Below, one piece after another: positions 8,284 to 12,177 of a stretch of DNA of 12,177 nucleotides (the first letter of the stretch is position 1; the number at the start of each line of letters is the position of its first letter). A program made the position numbers and the translations under genes. The notes beneath the pieces are model-generated. The model did not search any database. It was not told the DNA's origin and saw only the letters and a list, made by a program, of their open reading frames with translations. The DNA is from Aureobasidium sp. EXF-3400 (taxonomy: Eukaryota > Ascomycota > Dothideomycetes > Dothideales > Saccotheciaceae): NCBI GenBank assembly GCA_024195585.1, contig SWBL01000668.1:1-12177 (forward strand), written 5' to 3'.

Positions 8284-8535
8284 CTACACCGGACACTGGC
8301 TGGCTGTGAAAATGCTTCGGGTGCCGTCACCTATGAGCTGTTTGGCAGGTACCATGCAGACAAGTTGCAACAGGTCATTGTCTTTTGCCTATACAATACA
8401 AACTCCGGTATCCAACTTTCGATCGATGCTCGTGTCAATGAACCAGCCGATCTCCCCAAAGGCGTTCGTGTCTAACGTAGACTTTGTTATGTCTCTAGTC
8501 TTTGGGTGAATGCCTCCAGATCGGGTCTGAGGTAT
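8284..8535 (-). pseudogene. fragment of an unidentified protein with an internal TAG
   Basis: The minus frame 8535-8287 is open except for TAG at 8391-8389 and ends at TAG 8286-8284. It reads DTNAFGEIGWFIDTSIDRKL and then DTGVCIV, stop, AKDNDLLQLVCMVPAKQLIG, and FTASQCPV. The alternation of hydrophobic and charged residues and the balanced composition look like a real folded domain. TAG sits where a Trp codon (TGG) would restore the frame by one G-to-A reversal. I do not recognise the family. The continuation downstream seems to switch frame, which suggests an indel near 8285. Confidence 0.4.
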
Positions 8536-8820
8536 CTAATACCTTCAGCAAAGCTCTGGGCTACGGTTCTCGAACTCACTCGGTGCAAAATACCGTCTGT
8601 ACTGCTGCTCGCGTCAGAAACATTCGCAGAACTGAACCCTGGAATCTTTGGAGTGAATGTTAAAACAGAGAGAGTGTACCGCCAAGTAGCCAGAAAACTT
8701 GAATAAGTGGATACGTGGAAAGGGTATCTATTAGTCGTTGAGTAAGATCCACCGGCTCGGTACAGAAGAAAATAATCAGAATGTTGTACAAATTCTAAGC
8801 ATTGACCTCGGATGTCTTCT

Positions 8821-9615
8821 TTAAGCTGTCCCGTCTGATCGCCATCCAGGCAAATGTATGTTACCATGTGCTGGAAATTGGTTGATCTCTTCTCTCATCT
8901 CATGCAATTGCCGGCTTTGAGTCTCCCACATATGATGAAGCTCGAGGTTTTCAACTTTGACCTCCAGTATTTGGGCTCTAATACTCTTTTCCGATGGATC
9001 TTTAGTATGACACATAGTGCTTCTACGCTTGCGTTTACTCGCTCGGCCTTCGTTGTCGGGGTCGTGATTATATGGGGTAGCCCTAAGTCTAGATGTGTCT
9101 TGCGCAACAGCATCTACACTATCCGTGCCTTGTATCTTGTGTATTCTACGTAGATGTTCCTGCAGGTTCTCACGACGTGTGAAAGCCTTTAAAGTGTGCC
9201 GCTTGCAGTCTTTATAGGGACAAAAGAGCTGCCCCTTAAGTTCGTCATGCTTATTGTGAACCTCGCGTTCATGACGTAGAAGACCACTAGCGTAAGTGAA
9301 GCCTAGCCGCGTGGCGCATTACGGGTTTTCGCACTTGTGTGGCCGTTCGTGCTTGTCCATGTGTCTACTATGCAATGAGTTAGCATGATATGCTGTAAGA
9401 TTAATGACGTCTTCTTAATGATGGATCGGCCGGACTACTGGGTCCATCTTCTAGGCCGCAATACACGGCTTCTACACAATCGCCGAGATTAGCAGGCATG
9501 ATGGGTATATTCCATGGCCTAAGGCAATTGTCATATCAATGTAACACTTACTTCCATTCGCATTTGCGATCAAATGTCTAATAGCAGTGTATGCACTCGA
9601 GTTTGCCATCTTCAT
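8821..9615 (-). pseudogene. fungal C2H2 zinc-finger protein, stop codon inside a finger
   Basis: Probable exons: 9615-9552 (ATG at 9615 or 9609; reads MANSSAYTAIRHLIANANG), 9471-9409 (YCGLEDGPSSPADPSLRRR) and about 9367-8821. Intron 9472-9551 has GTAAGT, GCTAAT and TAG. The next one (about 9408-9368) has GCTAAC and TAG but a poor GTCATT donor, and the joined frame is off by one. The last exon reads RHMDKHERPHKCENP, then TAA (9321-9319), then CATRLGFTYASGLLRHEREV, then LFCPYKDCKRH, AFTRRENLQEHLRRIHK. This is the layout of fungal nuclear C2H2 proteins: the end of one finger and two further fingers, each C-x4-C with H-x4-H. A basic patch (SKRKRRS) and a probable coiled coil (EKSIRAQILEVKVENLELHH) follow before TAA at 8823-8821. 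The stop falls just before the second Cys of the middle finger, so the protein would be lost. The DNA target is unknown. Confidence 0.82.
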
Positions 9616-9637
9616 TATGCCCCGGTGCGATTCGTCT

Positions 9638-9916
9638 TTAAGTGTGTAGTGGTTTGGGGTTCAACTGTAAGACGGCGGGCGAAACACTTTCGCGTCTGCT
9701 ACCAAGACCTTTTATAGGAATTATACCTCGCAAAATTGGGTCGTTTAAGGGATCTAAAGTTCGTACGGGCGAGCTAAGAGGTGAGTTCTTTAGGGATCTT
9801 GAATCTGTGTCCGTGACTGCCATTAGACGGAGAATAGTGTAGAGGTCAATCCGTGAATCTTGTCGTAGAGGATGGTTAGACAATTTCGACGGGGAAGCGA
9901 ACGAGTTTTCTATCAA
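9638..9916 (-). pseudogene. possible C-terminal relic of a kinase-like protein
   Basis: A 92-codon minus frame without an ATG reads HPLRQDSRIDLYTILRLM, then LDPLNDPILRGIIPIKGLGS, then RRESVSPAVLQLNPKPLHT. The spacing of DLYTI to a (P)LxDPILRGII block faintly recalls the alphaF to alphaH/I region of small fungal protein kinases, and it lies in the right order relative to the glycine-loop-like frame at 10013-10309. No HRD or DFG motif is found in between, and stops are frequent, so this is a weak suggestion only. Confidence 0.2.
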
Positions 9917-10012
9917 CGATTGTTGATGCTCAAGGCAGTAAATGTACTCAAGTGTGTGCTAGTAGGAGGTTTTGCATGCGTCGGCAACTTGCAGGAAACA
10001 GCTCGCGCACTT

Positions 10013-10309
10013 CTATCTCTTCACATAGGGATCGCGAGAATGAGGCAAGTGTAGCCTGTTCCCTGTCATATGGATTAGACTGCCAACCCTGCGGATCCTC
10101 AATGACTGCCTTACGTATGGCTTCCCGTCAACATGCAGCTCCGCTAAAACAGACTTAATGCAGACGATTTTGTGGCTATAAGGAGAGCTGCCTAGCGATG
10201 CCCGCACCGGATCTAGTGGCGCACTTGCAGCCGCTTCTACTGGGTAACCGAAGCTTCCGCGGCCTATCAGCAACTTAGCGCCCGTCGTACTTTCCACAAA
10301 AATAGACAT
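10013..10309 (-). pseudogene. possible kinase N-lobe relic with glycine-rich-loop-like start
   Basis: The ATG at 10309-10307 begins a 98-codon frame, MSIFVESTTGAKLLIGRGSF followed by GYPVEAAASAPLDP. IGRGSFGYPVE resembles the G-x-G-x-x-G-x-V loop of short fungal protein kinases that begin with a similar T-I-F-V-E segment. After about 35 residues the resemblance ends. An overlapping minus frame (about 10130-9955) reads IRKAVIEDPQGWQSNPYDRE and then SLCEEIEVRELFPASCRRM, which looks more protein-like, so a frameshift may separate the two. No catalytic lysine context, HRD or DFG is visible. The call could be wrong. Confidence 0.3.
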
Positions 10310-10349
10310 TTAAAGGATTAAACAGCACTCCTAAGGTAAATAGTCCAAG

Positions 10350-10465
10350 TGTATAGTGGTTGTGGTCACTGTCAACACCAACGGGAGGGATAACAGTCTT
10401 TCTTCAAGAAATGATATGGCTGACAGGAGATATCATCTTGTGTTTACCACGGCTTAATTCTTGTC
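10350..10465 (+). repeat. dispersed repeat, copy B
   Basis: This is a direct-orientation, diverged partner of 7736-7851, about 2.6 kb away. The outer pairs of the copy A hairpin are partly lost here, but a shifted stem ATGATAT (10411-10417) and ATATCAT (10430-10436) is present. Several differences from copy A are G-to-A or C-to-T (ggatg to ggata, cttgg to cttaa, tac to tat), the direction expected if copy B had been mutated by RIP, although opposite changes also occur. No target-site duplication could be identified by eye. Confidence 0.75.
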
Positions 10466-11002
10466 CAGTCCTCGGGCTGCCGTAGGGGCATGCAAGTAAA
10501 GAACAGTGGCCGATAAGAGGCTGCACTGTATGTCCGCTATTTGAGTCCAAGAACGTCTGGTGATACCATCTGGTATTGTCAGTATCCTGTTACTTAGAAG
10601 TCAACTATCGACGACACACTAAGAATAACAAGATAATTCTAACAAATGGATTTGGTAGACTTAGCTTGATTCACGTTATCCACACACTAAGCGACCACAC
10701 CAAGGAGTTATTTCACATGCCCACCATACTCAAAAGATCGAACGTGGATGCCATCTTGAAAAATGTTTGGTTGACGTGAGGAAAGGAAAGCCTAGGCATC
10801 ATGTATGAGATTAATTGCACTTTGATCAATCACTCGATAGTCAAACTTGGAGGGACTACGTGGGTAACGGAAGTCAGAAGGGCATCTACATGAACGCCAT
10901 GATATTGGTGAAAGTACTATATACTCGGTAAATGATCCTGAACGACTAATGACGTGATTGCTAACAGTATTTTCGGGACTCATGACTGGCTATTGGACTG
11001 GC
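10466..11002. other. gene-poor interval between repeat B and the SAP-WGR gene
   Basis: Nothing supportable. A plus frame 10576-10779 (67 codons, not starting with ATG) and a minus frame 10983-10792 (63 codons) are open but show no recognised motif. The right end should hold the 3' UTR of the minus-strand gene that ends at 11003. Confidence 0.4.
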
Positions 11003-12177
11003 TCACGACTCTTTTTCCGCCAATCTAGTGGAGCGTCTCAACGGAGGCGTTTTGTTATCGATGCTAGCTGGAGGCAATACCTGATGGAGTAGGGATAATT
11101 CTTGGCAACTTGGAGTCGCTCTCATGCCCAAAAATATCAAGGTCAGACTCAGAAAGATACTCAATCTAGCTCTCATAGTCGGAGCCATCACCATTGCACT
11201 CGGCACAGTAATTGGAGTCGCTGTCGTCGTTGTTATACTCTGAGCACTCATCTTGAGACTCGGACGGCCTTTTGAAATTGATATGTTCGCCCTTGGAAGT
11301 TTGATCTTTGGTGACTTGGTCCAGCGCGCGTTCATGCTGGATGAAGTGGTATCTATTGTTCATGGGTGACTTGTCTTTGTCATCCCACTTAAGACCAGTC
11401 TTTTCCTGGAACCACTTCTCGAATTTAGACACAGCCGCCTTCAGGGAGTTGCCGTCGAAATAGCTAACGCTGCACTTTTCGCCGATACGTTCCCGGCGAA
11501 TCAAGGTCACATAAGATTTGTTGGGCTTATCCTCAAGAACCTATGTGAGTTTGTGGTTAGTGATTACTGTTCAATTTCCAGAATGTACCTTGTCTTGCCA
11601 CCACACGTCAAGACAGGTTCGGACGAACGAACTGTCTGTCAATTGATCGTTCAGGATCGATAGATCGAGACGGGGAACAGAATATGACATAGTATGATAA
11701 CGTCTTGACTCACCTGGAGATGGTAGAATTTAGTGCTCTTGTCATCTCTGTCGGTAGGTATTAACTGAGCGTCATATATGATATCAGGATTGAACTGAGT
11801 GGCCGGTCGGACAAAGACTTTGTACGATTTGGGCAGGATGCTGTATCGATCAACGTCAACCTGAAGTCCTTGAACTGCAGAACCGATCTGGTGATGAATC
11901 TTTCTCGTTGTGGTCGACTTTCTACCAGTCGGCTGTGCTTGAATCGTTTCCTCCGGCGATCTTATAGGAATGGAGAGATTTTGCGTTCTGGGTAAAGGCT
12001 CATCTTGCTTGAGAGCTTTAACAACTTGGCCTTTACTAGATACTTCCGAGGTGTCTGCGTCTTCTAAGGCTTTGATAAGCTCAGCCTTCTTAGTATTAGC
12101 TTTCAACGGAAATGTACGTAGTCCACGTGCTTTATATCGTTCTTTGAGCTGAGCCACCGTTTGATTTGCATAATCCT
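11003..12177 (-). pseudogene. SAP-WGR domain protein, 5' end outside the window, tail broken
   Basis: The frame is open to the right edge (DYANQTVAQLKERYKARGL). Seen: a SAP motif at the start (TVAQLKERYKARGL and later KKAELIKALEDAD), a basic linker (TGRKSTTTRKIHH), then a WGR domain that begins KSYKVFVRPATQF and NPDIIYDAQLI, ends exon 1 with KFYHLQ, and continues after a 173-bp intron (11541-11713, CAG/GTGAGT to CATAG) as VLEDKPNKSYVTLIRRERIG, SYFDGNSLKAAVSKFEKWFQ, EKTGLKWDDKDKSPMNNRYH. Known: SAP binds DNA, and WGR domains bind DNA breaks in PARPs and related proteins. Inferred: a chromatin or DNA-break factor without the PARP catalytic domain. Odd: the W-G-R triad is R-E-R (11495-11487). 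TAG at 11168-11166 interrupts an acidic tail that plainly continues (IEYLSESDLDIFGHESDSK). A one-base shift near 11075 then leads to TPPLRRSTRLAEKES and a TGA at 11005-11003. Protein truncated at the TAG would keep both domains. Confidence 0.83.

Noticed and set aside
8487..8867. Minus-strand 126-codon frame starting at an ATG just inside the C2H2 3' end
   Set aside because: It overlaps the C2H2 coding end in a different frame, is Ser/Thr-rich and has no motif. It might include spliced pieces of the 8284-8535 fragment, but no join could be supported.
1..12177. CRISPR array, bacterial operon or complete mobile element
   Set aside because: There are no regular repeat-spacer units, introns and codon patterns are fungal, and no complete transposase, recombinase or terminal inverted repeat could be recognised.

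Overview
The window looks like nuclear DNA of a filamentous ascomycete. Introns are short (53 to 80 bp, one of 173 bp). They carry GTAAGT, GTATGT or GTGAGT donors, GCTGAC, ACTAAC or GCTAAC branch sites, and TAG or CAG acceptors. The recognisable proteins (secreted GH47 mannosidase, CMGC-like kinase, fungal C2H2 protein, SAP-WGR protein) are typical of fungi. No tRNA, rRNA or CRISPR array was seen, and I found no intact transposase, integrase or reverse transcriptase.

Layout, left to right. 1-571: exon-like scraps of an unidentified plus-strand gene. 572-2280 (+): GH47 alpha-1,2-mannosidase, nearly full length but with one in-frame TGA. 2958-4012 (-): a three-exon protein kinase, the one recognisable family that appears wholly intact. 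4688-5362 (+): a broken fungal gene of the F-box-like/2EXR type. Its 3' end overlaps a convergent, unidentified minus-strand pseudogene (5246-5749) that carries three TAA codons. 5750-6534: AT-rich relic DNA. 6535-7092 (-): an open, charged orphan protein. 7736-7851 and 10350-10465: two diverged copies of a hairpin-bearing repeat. 8284-8535 (-): a fragment of an unidentified protein. 8821-9615 (-): a decayed C2H2 zinc-finger gene. 9638-10309 (-): weakly kinase-like relics. 11003-12177 (-): a SAP-WGR protein gene that runs off the right edge, with a degenerate WGR signature and a broken tail.

These genes do not form an obvious pathway or operon-like system. What unites them is the type of damage. 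Nearly every recognisable reading frame is interrupted by only one to three lesions, and almost all the new stops are one C-to-T or G-to-A transition away from a sense codon, three of them in the CAA-to-TAA form expected of repeat-induced point mutation (RIP). The picture is an accessory, perhaps subtelomeric or repeat-flanked, region that is losing its genes, with one intact kinase and one orphan ORF surviving. That chromosomal setting is inferred, not shown.
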